Shown here: in pieces, positions 27,065 through 36,519 of the stretch
Numbering within the stretch: position 1 is the first letter of the stretch
How the letters are laid out: each line of letters starts with the position of its first letter
Assembly: GCF_001625565.1 (NCBI RefSeq)
Contig: NZ_AUXS01000075.1
Coordinates: 434,001-498,000 of the forward strand
Source of the DNA: Pseudoalteromonas luteoviolacea NCIMB 1944
GTDB lineage: Bacteria; Pseudomonadota; Gammaproteobacteria; Enterobacterales; Alteromonadaceae
DNA: 64,000 nt
Direction of reading: 5' to 3'
Position numbers and translations under genes: made by a program
The notes under the pieces: generated by a model
Databases searched by the model: none
What the model saw: only the letters and a program-made list of their open reading frames with translations
Told to the model about the DNA's origin: nothing

Positions 27065-30000
27065 ATGAATACTAAAATAAGCGACACCCTATCTGATGGG
27101 ATACTTTCATCACGCCTAAAAAGAGTGCTAAAAAGCTTGGCAAGTCCACTGACTGAGCAAGCACCTTTAGATAGTGCGCTGGTATTGGAGTTTGACTTTC
27201 AGATTGACAGTACGTTGGTGGAAAAAGCGCTAAATTCGATTGTTGCTCGCCATGATATTCTTCGAACTCGGTTCGTATTAAGTGGCGAACAAGTGCATGT
27301 GCACGTATCACCAAAAAGTGCGATAGCGTTGCAACAGTTTAACCTGTCAGCGGATGAGCTGTTGGATAGTGAGCTCGTTGAGAAGTTAATACGTACCGAG
27401 CAAAATAAGCGCTTCGACCTCGCGTCAGAGCCCCTTATTGGCGCATCGTTAGTTGTATGTGACGGCGCATGCGAAGACGCGGGCAGTGTATTGATACTGC
27501 GTGTTCACAGTGCCATTGCTGAGCCAGAGTGCAAAGCAATCATATTAAAAGAGTTTTGTTCGATATATGAAGACTATGTCCGTGATTTGGGGCGTGCCTT
27601 AACACCTGTACAGCGGCAATATTTAGCGTGCCTTGTGGAACCAGATGCTGCCAAAAGTATGGCAGAGCCTGTGGGGCAAATATTAAATGCGCATGCGGGT
27701 GAAGGTGACGTACTTACACGGGCAGATTTGGCTCAGAGTGAGCACCCGCAAGATAGGTGTACTTTATTTGAACAGCACAACATAGGCGCAAATCAAGTTC
27801 GTAAGCTCAAGGAGTTCGCGCAATCAAAGGGGTTAACCGCTTTTACGGTTTTAAAATGTGCCTTTGATGTGATGTTAGTTAAAGCGGGTTTGGCCGATTG
27901 GCATGTAGGTCATGTGGTTTCCACTCGTCGCAGCAGCTTATCAAATGAGATGTTAGGGGCTTTTGACACGGTTATTGGCAGTCGTCATGTTGTCGATGAA
28001 AATTCCAGCCTTGATATCATTCTTGGGGCTGTACGGGATGCGCTGTTGGAGTCATTAGATGAGGTGGATGGGAAACAGCATCTCGACCTATTTACTCGCT
28101 TTGACAGCACGGCCCCTGCTTTTGATGTGGTGGTGAGTTATGAAAAGTGGCTCGGAGATAGCCAAGCATTAGCTCGTATCGGAGGTACGCTTCGTAAATG
28201 CCGCTCTATGCCGATAAATATTCCAGTGCCCTTATCAGTCAACATGGTTGAATCTTATCACGGTATGAATCTGGGCTGCCATTTTTCAGCTGAACAGTTT
28301 GAGCGTTCGACCATTCAGAGCATGTTGACATCATTCGAGCTGATACTTTCTGCGATATGCGACGAAGCTGCTTATGCAGTGAAAGATCTTCCCTTTATTG
28401 ATCATGAACAGTTTCAGCACTTGATTCTTGGCATCAATAACAGCTGGGTTGATCACGCAAAAAGTCAGTGTATACACGAATTTTTTGAGCTCCAAGCAAA
28501 TACCAGACCTAACGCCGTTGCGCTGATTTGTCATGACAGCTCAATGAGCTATGGTGAATTGAATAACAAGGCCAATCAACTTGCACATTATTTAATTGGC
28601 GATCATGGCGTACAACCAAACTCCTTGGTAGGTGTTTGTATGAGCCGCTCTTTAGAAATGGTTATTAGCATGATCGGAATAATGAAAGCGGGGGCGGCGT
28701 ATGTTCCTTTGGATCCGACTTACCCCGAAGAGCGGCTTAACTATATGATTGAAGATAGCCAGCTCGCAGTGGTACTGGCAGATACGATTGGCGGTCAATC
28801 TTTGTCTACCTCATATCAGGGGACTGTCGTGGAGCTAGATGACTTTGCGACGACATCGAATCACTTTTTGGTCGACTATGATACTCGCAATCTTGATAAA
28901 CGGACTTTGGGGCTAAACTCAGAACACCTCGCGTATGTTATCTATACGTCGGGCTCTACCGGAAAACCCAAAGGAGTCATGATAGAGCACCAATCAGTGT
29001 CGAATTTCATCTCAGGTATGTGTGATGCGTTATCGGTATCTAGTGAAGATAAGGTATTAGCGCAAACTTCCATTAATTTTGACATTCATGTTCTGGAGTT
29101 TTACGTCACTTTGGGTGCAGGTGCAGCACTCATCGTCGCCACTGATGAACAGCGCAAAACACCAGAAAAAATCACCCAATTAATTACAAACCATCACATC
29201 ACATTAATCCAGGCGACGCCGAGTTTATGGAAATCTTTGTTCGATTTCGGCTGGCAAAGCAGCGCTAAAATGTCTCTGTTGTGTGGCGGAGAAGCCCTAT
29301 CTCCGACGCTGTTAGAAACTTTCCACAATAAATGTCCTGACAGTCAGGTCTTCAACATGTATGGCCCAACTGAGACGACCGTTTGGTCTGCCATTGCAGC
29401 CCTCGATACGTCGTATTGCCACATGGGTAAAGCGATTCAAAATACGCAGTTTTATGTGCTTGATGAGGCACAGAGGGTTCTGCCTCACGGAACGATAGGG
29501 GAACTTTATATTGGTGGACAAGGGCTTGCACGAGGTTATTTACACAGGCTAAGTTTGACTGCTGAGCGTTTCATCGATAACCCATATTATGACCATAACG
29601 TCAAAGGTAGTTCTAAAAAGCTTTATAAAACAGGCGATTTAGTTAGGTATTTAGCAGATGATAACTTGGAGTTTATGGGGCGAATAGATGACCAAGTGAA
29701 GATCCGGGGGTTCCGAATTGAACTGGCTGAAGTAGAGAGTGCGTTGCACCGCCTCACAGGTGTGCACTCTGCAAAAGTGGTGGCAGCGCATATCGCGGAC
29801 AGTCAGCAACTTGTCGGGTATGTAAAACAGCACAGCAAAGAAGCAAGTAATGCGGACTCGATTGACGCCATAAAAGCGGCATTGGGTGCCCAGTTGCCTG
29901 AATATATGGTGCCCAGCATACTGATTTTTATTGAAGAGTGGCCACTTACGCCAAATGGAAAAATTGACAAACAGGCATTGCCCGACCCAGAAAGTAGCAA

Positions 30001-30316
30001 TTTACATGGTGAGTATGTCGCCCCGTCTACGGAAGTTGAAGAAAAGCTGGTGTATATTTGGGCTGAGTTACTGGGTTTGGACAGCGAAAAAGTCAGCTGT
30101 ACAGCCAGTTTTTTTAATTTAGGTGGGCATTCATTGTTGGTGAATCAACTACTGCAAAATATAGAAAGTCAGTTGGCGGTTGAGTTGCAACTTGCGGAGC
30201 TGTTTAGCGCAGTAACCATTCACCAACAGGCTGAACTGGTGGCACTTGCGACCTCGCAATCAGCCCTTGATGAAGAACTTGAAGCTGCCGATGAGGTTGA
30301 GATTATGGCGTTTTAA
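27065..30316 (+). CDS. NRPS C*-A-T, glycine-type A domain, degenerate C domain
   Basis: A 1083-residue protein. The N-terminal about 430 residues are condensation-like in length and keep RHDILRTRF, but the LSxxQxRLW opening motif is absent and the catalytic HHxxxDG reads VHSAIAE (about 147-153), losing the first His and the Asp. It is probably inactive in condensation. The adenylation domain is intact (YTSGSTGKPKG near 627; NMYGPTETT). Its hand-read pocket D-I-L-Q-L-G-M-V-W closely matches the glycine code D-I-L-Q-L-G-L-I-W. The carrier domain is normal (LGGHSL, Ser near 1023). The acidic tail EADEVEIMAF may be a docking motif. There is no thioesterase. The extra C domain ending the upstream protein could supply condensation for this module. 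Confidence 0.94.
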   Translation: MNTKISDTLSDGILSSRLKRVLKSLASPLTEQAPLDSALVLEFDFQIDSTLVEKALNSIVARHDILRTRFVLSGEQVHVHVSPKSAIALQQFNLSADELLDSELVEKLIRTEQNKRFDLASEPLIGASLVVCDGACEDAGSVLILRVHSAIAEPECKAIILKEFCSIYEDYVRDLGRALTPVQRQYLACLVEPDAAKSMAEPVGQILNAHAGEGDVLTRADLAQSEHPQDRCTLFEQHNIGANQVRKLKEFAQSKGLTAFTVLKCAFDVMLVKAGLADWHVGHVVSTRRSSLSNEMLGAFDTVIGSRHVVDENSSLDIILGAVRDALLESLDEVDGKQHLDLFTRFDSTAPAFDVVVSYEKWLGDSQALARIGGTLRKCRSMPINIPVPLSVNMVESYHGMNLGCHFSAEQFERSTIQSMLTSFELILSAICDEAAYAVKDLPFIDHEQFQHLILGINNSWVDHAKSQCIHEFFELQANTRPNAVALICHDSSMSYGELNNKANQLAHYLIGDHGVQPNSLVGVCMSRSLEMVISMIGIMKAGAAYVPLDPTYPEERLNYMIEDSQLAVVLADTIGGQSLSTSYQGTVVELDDFATTSNHFLVDYDTRNLDKRTLGLNSEHLAYVIYTSGSTGKPKGVMIEHQSVSNFISGMCDALSVSSEDKVLAQTSINFDIHVLEFYVTLGAGAALIVATDEQRKTPEKITQLITNHHITLIQATPSLWKSLFDFGWQSSAKMSLLCGGEALSPTLLETFHNKCPDSQVFNMYGPTETTVWSAIAALDTSYCHMGKAIQNTQFYVLDEAQRVLPHGTIGELYIGGQGLARGYLHRLSLTAERFIDNPYYDHNVKGSSKKLYKTGDLVRYLADDNLEFMGRIDDQVKIRGFRIELAEVESALHRLTGVHSAKVVAAHIADSQQLVGYVKQHSKEASNADSIDAIKAALGAQLPEYMVPSILIFIEEWPLTPNGKIDKQALPDPESSNLHGEYVAPSTEVEEKLVYIWAELLGLDSEKVSCTASFFNLGGHSLLVNQLLQNIESQLAVELQLAELFSAVTIHQQAELVALATSQSALDEELEAADEVEIMAF

Positions 30317-30515
30317 GTTGCGAGTTTATGGATAAGGCACTTAGCGAACACAAGATTACTTTAGTATAAAATCTGCGCGTGCTCAGTCTGGCAGAGCACG
30401 CAGTGAATGGCGAGTTTGGAGATGTAAATGATTGTCTTTGAAAGTGCAGTTTATATAAATTAAGTGTTTTTCAAAGGTAAAATATTTGCATATAAAAATA
30501 TTCATTAAATTTTTA

Positions 30516-30544
30516 TTTAGATTTTATCATTTATTGGGTATAAT
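30516..30544 (+). promoter_or_regulatory. Candidate promoter of the TonB receptor gene
   Basis: TTTAGA and a perfect TATAAT are separated by 17 bases. The predicted transcript would start near 30551, just before a terminator-like hairpin. The match is by eye; the -35 box agrees at 4 of 6 positions. Confidence 0.45.
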
Positions 30545-30557
30545 AACCTTCCAGAGG

Positions 30558-30587
30558 AAAGAGGTGCGTATTACGCATCTTTTTTTA
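30558..30587 (+). terminator. Rho-independent terminator or leader attenuator
   Basis: The stem GAGGTGCG/CGCATCTT (one internal G-T pair plus a wobble and A-T extension) around loop TATTA is followed by an unbroken run of T. It can end transcripts from the NRPS genes. Because it also lies 7 bases after the predicted start of the receptor transcript, it could act as an attenuator. Confidence 0.6.
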
Positions 30588-30664
30588 TGTCTGTTTTTTA
30601 TACAGCATAAGCTAGCAGCCTCCCTCAGGCTGAATACACACACGGCGATTCCTTTGGAGATTTT

Positions 30665-32851
30665 ATGACAACAGTTTTACCACGCGTTGGTCTATCTGCG
30701 CTTAGTGCTGCGATTTTATCCGCAGTGAGCTTACCATCCTTTGCAGCTGAAGATACTCAGGCTAAAAATAATACTTTTGAGAAAATTGAAGTTACAGCAC
30801 GTAAACGTACTGAAAGCCTGTTTGAAACACCAACCGCGATCACTTCTATTGGCTCGGAAGCTATTGAAAAAGGCAACATGAGCAATTTAGATGACATTGG
30901 TAAATTTGTTCCAAATCTAAATATCACTCGTTATGGTGTTGGTAATGCCGCACATGCTTCGGTATTTATTCGTGGTATTGGTCTTCAAGATCACGTTATC
31001 ACCACAGATCCTGGCGTGGGTGTCTATGTTGATGGTGTTTACTTAGGCCGTCAAATGGGGTCTAACTTATCACTGCCCAATATTGAGCGTGTAGAAGTGC
31101 TTCGTGGCCCACAAGGCACACTATATGGTCGTAATACACTTGGTGGTGCAGTTAACATCATCACTAAAAAGCCAGGCAGTGAAGACATTGTTCGCGTTGA
31201 GTCGAAAGTAGGCTCTCGAGGCAGACTTGGTGGAGATATCTACACAAACCAAACCATCAATGACCAGTGGAGCTTTGCAGCTAACGCGTCTTATAAAGAG
31301 CGCGATGGTGTTGGCCATGCGGTAAACCTAGCGAACCCTGAAAAAGAAATTGGTGAAGAACAAGAAATGAGTGGTCGTTTGGCGCTTAAATGGCAGCCAA
31401 GCAGTGACTTTAGTTTAAATGTAGCCCTTGATGGGGTAGATAACGAATCAGGACAATCTCCTTACACAATTGAGGTAACAGGCGGTCTTGATGCAAATAA
31501 CCCTGACAATGGCGACTTCCCATTACTGAAAGAGAGCATGTTACCAGACAACCCTGATGATTTAGGATCAACAGTGGCTGGTATTGAAAGCACTGATTAT
31601 TCTGGTTGGGGTGCATCAGTGATCGCAGATTGGCAGGTAAATGATGTCTACGCGGTTAAGTTTATCACCAGCAAACGCAGTTCTGATTACACCGGTGGCC
31701 TTGATGATGATGGCACGCCACTTCATTTGTCAGAGTTTCCTGAAGAGGGTGGCGCGGATCAGTTTTCAGTTGAATTTCAGCTAAATGGTACATTTGATTC
31801 TTGGGATTTTGTATCGGGCTTGTACTACTTTAACGAAGATGGCTTCACAGCATCGGCACCTTACGTATATTCGCCATTCAATACGCCAGCTGCACCGGGC
31901 TCTTTCCGTATTGAACAAGAAACCGACTCTTATGCAGCCTACTTTAATGCGAGTTTCGACATTACCGAGCAGTTAAGCTTGGGTGGTGGTTTAAGATATT
32001 CAGAAGACTCAAAGGATGCAAAAGCGGACTTCACTTACTTTGCAAAGAATGCAGAAGCTGAGTTTGATGAAGTAACTTGGGATGTGAACGCGGCCTATCA
32101 ATTAAATCGTGATATGAACGTTTATGCTCAAATACAAAAAGGGTATCAAAGTGGTGGTTTCCCGCCGCGCCCATTTGGTGGTGCAGACGCATTTGTGTCA
32201 TTTGATGAAACTAAAGCGCTTAACTACGAAGTCGGCTTTAAAGGCCAAGTTCATGATCGCGTGTCTATGATGGTTGCGGTATTTATCACAGATTACACAG
32301 ATTTGGCATTGCCATTTAATGACCCGTCAAATGGATTCAATACATACATTGAAAATGCCGGTGAGTCACGCGCACAGGGTATCGAGCTAGAAACAACAGT
32401 CGCTGTGACAGATGATTTTAGTATTCGCAGCTCAGTGGGCTATCTAGACTCTGAAATCACGCATGTTGATGAGGGTGTGCAAGGGATCACGGTAGGCAAT
32501 GCACCAGCTTTGACGCCGCGTTGGACTGTTATGGTTGCCCCTTCATACTTTATGGACCTTGATTCAGGTGCGACGGTTGCTGTGAATGCAAGTTACTCTT
32601 ACCGTTCTGATATGCAGGGCCAGTCAGTGAATAACCCAAATGAATTCATTGAATCTCGTGAGCTATTTGGATTCAATCTTTCTTATACTAACAGCGAAGG
32701 CGATACAGAAATTACCTTATATGGTGAGAATGTATTTAACGAAGTATATGATGTTGGCCGTTTGCAACAAGCTGGCTTTGTTGGTGTGATGCGCAGCAAT
32801 GACCGAAGTGAATTTGGCTTAAAGTTCAGAAAAGACTTTTGGCTAGACTAA
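30665..32851 (+). CDS. TonB-dependent outer-membrane receptor
   Basis: A 728-residue receptor. The signal peptide ends near PSFAAED. The TonB-box-like EKIEVTARKR leads into a plug domain (TAITSIGSEAIEKG; VEVLRGPQGTLYGRNTLGGAVNI) and a 22-strand barrel ending in an aromatic-rich C-terminus. Start ATG 30665 has GGAG 5-6 bases upstream. It follows the NRPS cluster in the same orientation but is separated by 348 bases with its own candidate promoter. Uptake of the NRPS product, as for a siderophore, is possible. The plug sequence, however, is of the broad class that also takes up vitamins, sugars or other nutrients, so the ligand is unknown. Confidence 0.95.
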   Translation: MTTVLPRVGLSALSAAILSAVSLPSFAAEDTQAKNNTFEKIEVTARKRTESLFETPTAITSIGSEAIEKGNMSNLDDIGKFVPNLNITRYGVGNAAHASVFIRGIGLQDHVITTDPGVGVYVDGVYLGRQMGSNLSLPNIERVEVLRGPQGTLYGRNTLGGAVNIITKKPGSEDIVRVESKVGSRGRLGGDIYTNQTINDQWSFAANASYKERDGVGHAVNLANPEKEIGEEQEMSGRLALKWQPSSDFSLNVALDGVDNESGQSPYTIEVTGGLDANNPDNGDFPLLKESMLPDNPDDLGSTVAGIESTDYSGWGASVIADWQVNDVYAVKFITSKRSSDYTGGLDDDGTPLHLSEFPEEGGADQFSVEFQLNGTFDSWDFVSGLYYFNEDGFTASAPYVYSPFNTPAAPGSFRIEQETDSYAAYFNASFDITEQLSLGGGLRYSEDSKDAKADFTYFAKNAEAEFDEVTWDVNAAYQLNRDMNVYAQIQKGYQSGGFPPRPFGGADAFVSFDETKALNYEVGFKGQVHDRVSMMVAVFITDYTDLALPFNDPSNGFNTYIENAGESRAQGIELETTVAVTDDFSIRSSVGYLDSEITHVDEGVQGITVGNAPALTPRWTVMVAPSYFMDLDSGATVAVNASYSYRSDMQGQSVNNPNEFIESRELFGFNLSYTNSEGDTEITLYGENVFNEVYDVGRLQQAGFVGVMRSNDRSEFGLKFRKDFWLD

Positions 32852-32860
32852 TTTAACAAT

Positions 32861-32886
32861 AAGGCCGGCCTATGCTGGCCTTTTCA
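32861..32886 (+). terminator. Terminator after TonB receptor
   Basis: AAGGCCGGC and GCTGGCCTT form a 9-bp stem with one G-T pair around loop CTAT, followed by TT and a T-rich stretch. Confidence 0.75.
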
Positions 32887-33003
32887 CTTTTGTAGAGAGT
32901 TGAAAGCGCTCTTTAAATTTGGCTTTTCGCAATGAATATTCAATGACAGCCTTGCTGGATTCCCCTACACTCTGCAATACACTCGACTCAAGCTGAAGAT
33001 TGA

Positions 33004-34983
33004 ATGCAGTTTACTGTTCACACATTATCTCGAATTATGGATGGCGTTAGCGCCATGGCGATTTCTGCTAAAGGAATTTCAATAGAGACTAAATCGGTCA
33101 AAAAACTGTATACGTGGCAGTCACAATCTCAGCCCCCCGTTATACTCAACGGTAAGATCACGCCAAAAATACAGGTTTTCACAGCCGATGCGAGCTTTAA
33201 AGTACGTATTCAGGCATGTGACATTGAGCTTGCACAATTTGAGCTGCAAAAGTTGTGGTTGAGCTCCCATGTGAACAAGCTAAAGCAAAGTATTTTGAAG
33301 TTAGAATCATTGCTGGAAAAGCGCTATTTATCACACAGTCTTTTGTCGGCTGCGCAGCGGATGACCTCTGAACTAGCCCAGTATTGGTTAACTTGGTCTT
33401 TAGACAAGCGGTTTGAACCCCATCTAGGTCAAACACGTTTTACACTAGAAGAAGTACATCACTGGCAGCAGCAGGATATCGATGAGTTCAGGGAAGCTTT
33501 TATTAAAAAGCAGTTGCATGACTTTGAAGCCTATTTTGATTCAGTAGCAGCACAGCCGCTAACGATTGCACAACGTCGAGCCTGTGTGGTGGTTGATGAA
33601 AGGCAACTATTGCTTGCCGGTGCAGGCACTGGGAAAACCAGTGTGATGATTGCCAAAGTGGGTTATTTGTTGGCGTCAAAAATTGCGCAGAGTAGCCAGA
33701 TACTGATGTTAGCCTATGGCAAAGACGCAGCAGATGAAATGCATCAACGCTTAAAGTATGCAAGGCTTGATGCCACATGCCGAACATTTCACAGCCTTGG
33801 GACATTTATTCTAACGGAGGTAGAGGGTCGTGCGCCAGTATTGTCAAACATGTCTAATAGCGAGCAGCAAAAAAGACAGTTTATACATGAAACACTGGTG
33901 TCTCTGTGCCAAGATCAAGAGTTTAAAACACGTTTTCTTACGCTACTAAAGTCAGAATTTAAATTGGTAAAAAGTGATACCGAAATTGATTTTGCTTCGC
34001 CGTCTGTGTCACGTGTCGTGCGACTGTTTAGTGAACTGATAGGTTTATATAAACAGGCTGCAAGTGTAGGTAATATGCAGCACATAGAAGGGCAGTATGA
34101 ATCAGTATTGGCGGTGTTTCGTCCAGTATTGACTGAATACCAGTTGTATTTATCCAATGAGCAGAGCATTGACTATGACGATATGATCAGCCGAGCGATT
34201 AAGTATGTAAAGTCAGGTCAGTTTCAAAGCCCCTGGGTTCATATTTTAGTGGACGAGTTTCAAGATATCTCCCCTGTGCGTGCGGAACTTGTGAAAGTAC
34301 TTCTTGCCCAACACTCTCGTAGCCACCTGTTTGCAGTTGGGGATGATTGGCAATCTATATACCGCTTCAGTGGTGCTGACCTCACACTAACAACACATTT
34401 TGCACAGCACTTTGGTCCATCGACTGTGATGCAATTGGATAAAACCTTTCGCTATGGTCAAGATTTGTTAGATTTAGCCAGTGACTTTATCTGCCAAAAC
34501 CCTCAGCAAATTGTCAAACAAGTGCGAGCACAAAGCGTGCCTGATGAGCCATCCGTTTTGATCACCCCAGAAGTATCAGAGAACTCATTCACTTTTGTAA
34601 TTAAAAAAATAGCGGGCAACTCAGCACGTAACGTGTCGGTGATGATTTTGGCGCGTTATCATAAACAATTGCCGTCAAAAGAAGCCTTGTTATTGTTGAA
34701 TGAGCAGTACACACACTTGAATATTAGTGCAATGACATTTCATGCGGCAAAAGGTAAAGAAGCTGACTACACGATTTTGACAGGCCTTGATAGTGACTCA
34801 GTCCCAGCAAAGCGAAAAAACGATGAGCTTGTTGAAGCTTTTTTGCCCAATCTGGAAGCTTATCCAGATGCAGAAGAAAGGCGTTTATTCTATGTTGCCC
34901 TGACTCGTGCAAAGCGTCAGGCGTATATCATGTCTCCGAAAAAGCCGAGTCATTTTATTGCAGAAATATCGACCCACCTTTAG
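33004..34983 (+). CDS. helD: DNA helicase IV-like superfamily I helicase
   Basis: A 659-residue UvrD/Rep-superfamily 3'-5' helicase. The N-terminal about 190 residues match the HelD-type accessory region. Motif I is AGAGTGKTS (about 205-213), motif II DEFQDI (about 417), motif III GDDWQSIYRFSGAD, motif IV region LDKTFRYGQDLLDLA, motif V MTFHAAKGKEAD and motif VI YVALTRAKRQAY. Length and domain order fit E. coli helicase IV. It is a stand-alone gene after a terminator, with no visible link to the NRPS cluster. Its exact repair role is not deducible from the sequence. Confidence 0.93.
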   Translation: MQFTVHTLSRIMDGVSAMAISAKGISIETKSVKKLYTWQSQSQPPVILNGKITPKIQVFTADASFKVRIQACDIELAQFELQKLWLSSHVNKLKQSILKLESLLEKRYLSHSLLSAAQRMTSELAQYWLTWSLDKRFEPHLGQTRFTLEEVHHWQQQDIDEFREAFIKKQLHDFEAYFDSVAAQPLTIAQRRACVVVDERQLLLAGAGTGKTSVMIAKVGYLLASKIAQSSQILMLAYGKDAADEMHQRLKYARLDATCRTFHSLGTFILTEVEGRAPVLSNMSNSEQQKRQFIHETLVSLCQDQEFKTRFLTLLKSEFKLVKSDTEIDFASPSVSRVVRLFSELIGLYKQAASVGNMQHIEGQYESVLAVFRPVLTEYQLYLSNEQSIDYDDMISRAIKYVKSGQFQSPWVHILVDEFQDISPVRAELVKVLLAQHSRSHLFAVGDDWQSIYRFSGADLTLTTHFAQHFGPSTVMQLDKTFRYGQDLLDLASDFICQNPQQIVKQVRAQSVPDEPSVLITPEVSENSFTFVIKKIAGNSARNVSVMILARYHKQLPSKEALLLLNEQYTHLNISAMTFHAAKGKEADYTILTGLDSDSVPAKRKNDELVEAFLPNLEAYPDAEERRLFYVALTRAKRQAYIMSPKKPSHFIAEISTHL

Positions 34984-35074
34984 TTAAGATATTGAGAATA
35001 TTCATCACATAATTAGAAATGTCGTCCAGTGAGAGCTAGAGTTTGAGTATCACAGCCTACATTTGGAGCCTACA

Positions 35075-36364
35075 ATGGCGGAAAATATACTGGCAGATGC
35101 ACTGGTGCGGCTCGCGACGATTGCAAATCAACTAAACATTTCTAGAGATACACTTCAGGCTTTAAGTCAGCCTTTATGCACCCTAACTTGTTACGTGTCC
35201 ATTCGTAAAGACAATGGGAAAACAGCCTACTTTAATGCCTATCGCTGCCACTACAATAATTTGCTGGGACCAACAAAGGGCGGGATCCGATTTCATTTGG
35301 ATGTCGACCAAAGTGAGGTTGAAGCCTTGGCGCTTTGGATGACGCTCAAGTGCGCCGCGGTCAATGTGCCATTTGGTGGGGCAAAAGGGGGCGTCGCCGT
35401 TGATGCAAAGTCGTTATCTGCACTTGAAATAGAGCGCCTTTCCCGTGCTTATGTTCGCGCAATGGCCGACTTCATTGGCCCGGATACAGATATCCCTGCG
35501 CCGGATATGTATACCAATGAGCGGATCATGGGCTGGATGATGGATGAATATCAAACCATTACGCGCTGTAAATCCCCATCGGCATTCACTGGCAAGCCGC
35601 TCGTCTTTGGCGGTAGTCGTGGTAGAGATACCGCAACAGGAACAGGGGCGTTTTTATGTATTGAAGCACTGGCCAGTAAACTTGACTGGCAGAGGAATAA
35701 AAAAACGGTTGCCATACAAGGATTTGGTAATGGTGGTGCGCAATGCGCAAAACTGCTCCAACAAGCGGGTTATAAAGTTGTCGCCGTCAGTGATTCTCAA
35801 GGAGCCATATACGCAGAAGGTGGATTGGACATTCAAAGTATTGAGTTCAAAAAGCAGCACAGTAAACAACTTCAAGCTGTTTACTGTGAAGGCTCGGTAT
35901 GTGAATTGATAGAGCATACCAAGCTCTCCAATCAGGCACTGTTAGAGCTCGATGTCGATATCTTAGTACCAGCGGCAATCGCAGGGGTGATCACCGACAG
36001 CAACGCAGCACAAATCAAAGCAAAAACAATCGTCGAAATCGCTAATGGGCCAATTAGTGCAAAAGCCGATGTCATTTTGAAAGCTAAAAATACGTTGGTG
36101 ATCCCAGATATTTTAGCCAATGCAGGAGGGGTGATTGTAAGCTACTTTGAGTGGTGCCAAAATCGTCAGGGAATGCAGTGGAGTGAAGACAATGTCGCGA
36201 AAAAATTGTCAGAATATATACACAACGCATTTGAAAAAGCGTGGTCCTTGCATGTAGCTGATAACCTCGGTATGCGAGAAGCTGTTTATGCGCTGGCTTT
36301 GAACAACTTATCGATGGCGATAGAAGCGCATGGAACCCATGAATACTTTAGTGCTAATTCTTAA
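35075..36364 (+). CDS. Glu/Leu/Phe/Val-family amino acid dehydrogenase (probable glutamate dehydrogenase)
   Basis: A 429-residue oxidoreductase that interconverts an amino acid (probably glutamate) with its 2-oxo acid using NAD(P). The substrate-site motif GPTKGGIRFH (about 65-74) and the catalytic Lys in PFGGAKGG (about 99-106) are present, followed by a Rossmann domain with the glycine motif QGFGNGGAQ. The ATG at 35075 has GGAG 6-7 bases upstream; an in-frame TTG at 35063 is less likely. The length and sequence style fit the short hexameric class (RocG/GudB-like) rather than the 447-residue E. coli GdhA. Leucine or valine dehydrogenase is an alternative. The gene stands alone. Confidence 0.9.
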   Translation: MAENILADALVRLATIANQLNISRDTLQALSQPLCTLTCYVSIRKDNGKTAYFNAYRCHYNNLLGPTKGGIRFHLDVDQSEVEALALWMTLKCAAVNVPFGGAKGGVAVDAKSLSALEIERLSRAYVRAMADFIGPDTDIPAPDMYTNERIMGWMMDEYQTITRCKSPSAFTGKPLVFGGSRGRDTATGTGAFLCIEALASKLDWQRNKKTVAIQGFGNGGAQCAKLLQQAGYKVVAVSDSQGAIYAEGGLDIQSIEFKKQHSKQLQAVYCEGSVCELIEHTKLSNQALLELDVDILVPAAIAGVITDSNAAQIKAKTIVEIANGPISAKADVILKAKNTLVIPDILANAGGVIVSYFEWCQNRQGMQWSEDNVAKKLSEYIHNAFEKAWSLHVADNLGMREAVYALALNNLSMAIEAHGTHEYFSANS

Positions 36365-36519
36365 TCCAGAGTCAAAGATACCCATTGGCGTTAGAATAAT
36401 TACACAATACTAAATCACGCATCTTCCAATACTATTCTCATAATAATTGCATTGCTGGTTGTTTTTTGTACTGTTGCGGTATAAAACGGCAAGAGGTAAC
36501 CAAATGTAATGCATATTTA

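Larger units (their letters stand above)
30317..30664 (+). other. Intergenic region between NRPS cluster and TonB receptor
   Basis: This stretch holds an 8-bp inverted repeat (GCGTGCTC/GAGCACGC, 30377-30401, no T-tract), an AT-rich block, a plausible sigma-70 promoter (30516-30544), a terminator-like hairpin (30558-30587) and the receptor ribosome site GGAG just before 30665. No gene is seen in it. Confidence 0.7.

Noticed and set aside
30665..32851. TonB receptor taken as proof that the NRPS product is a siderophore
   Set aside because: It has its own promoter and terminator, its plug is of a generic class, and no iron-regulated site, hydroxamate or catechol gene is visible.
35544..35909. 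121-codon + strand open frame inside the amino acid dehydrogenase gene
   Set aside because: It lies wholly within a well-supported gene in another frame and has no ribosome site or recognisable domain.
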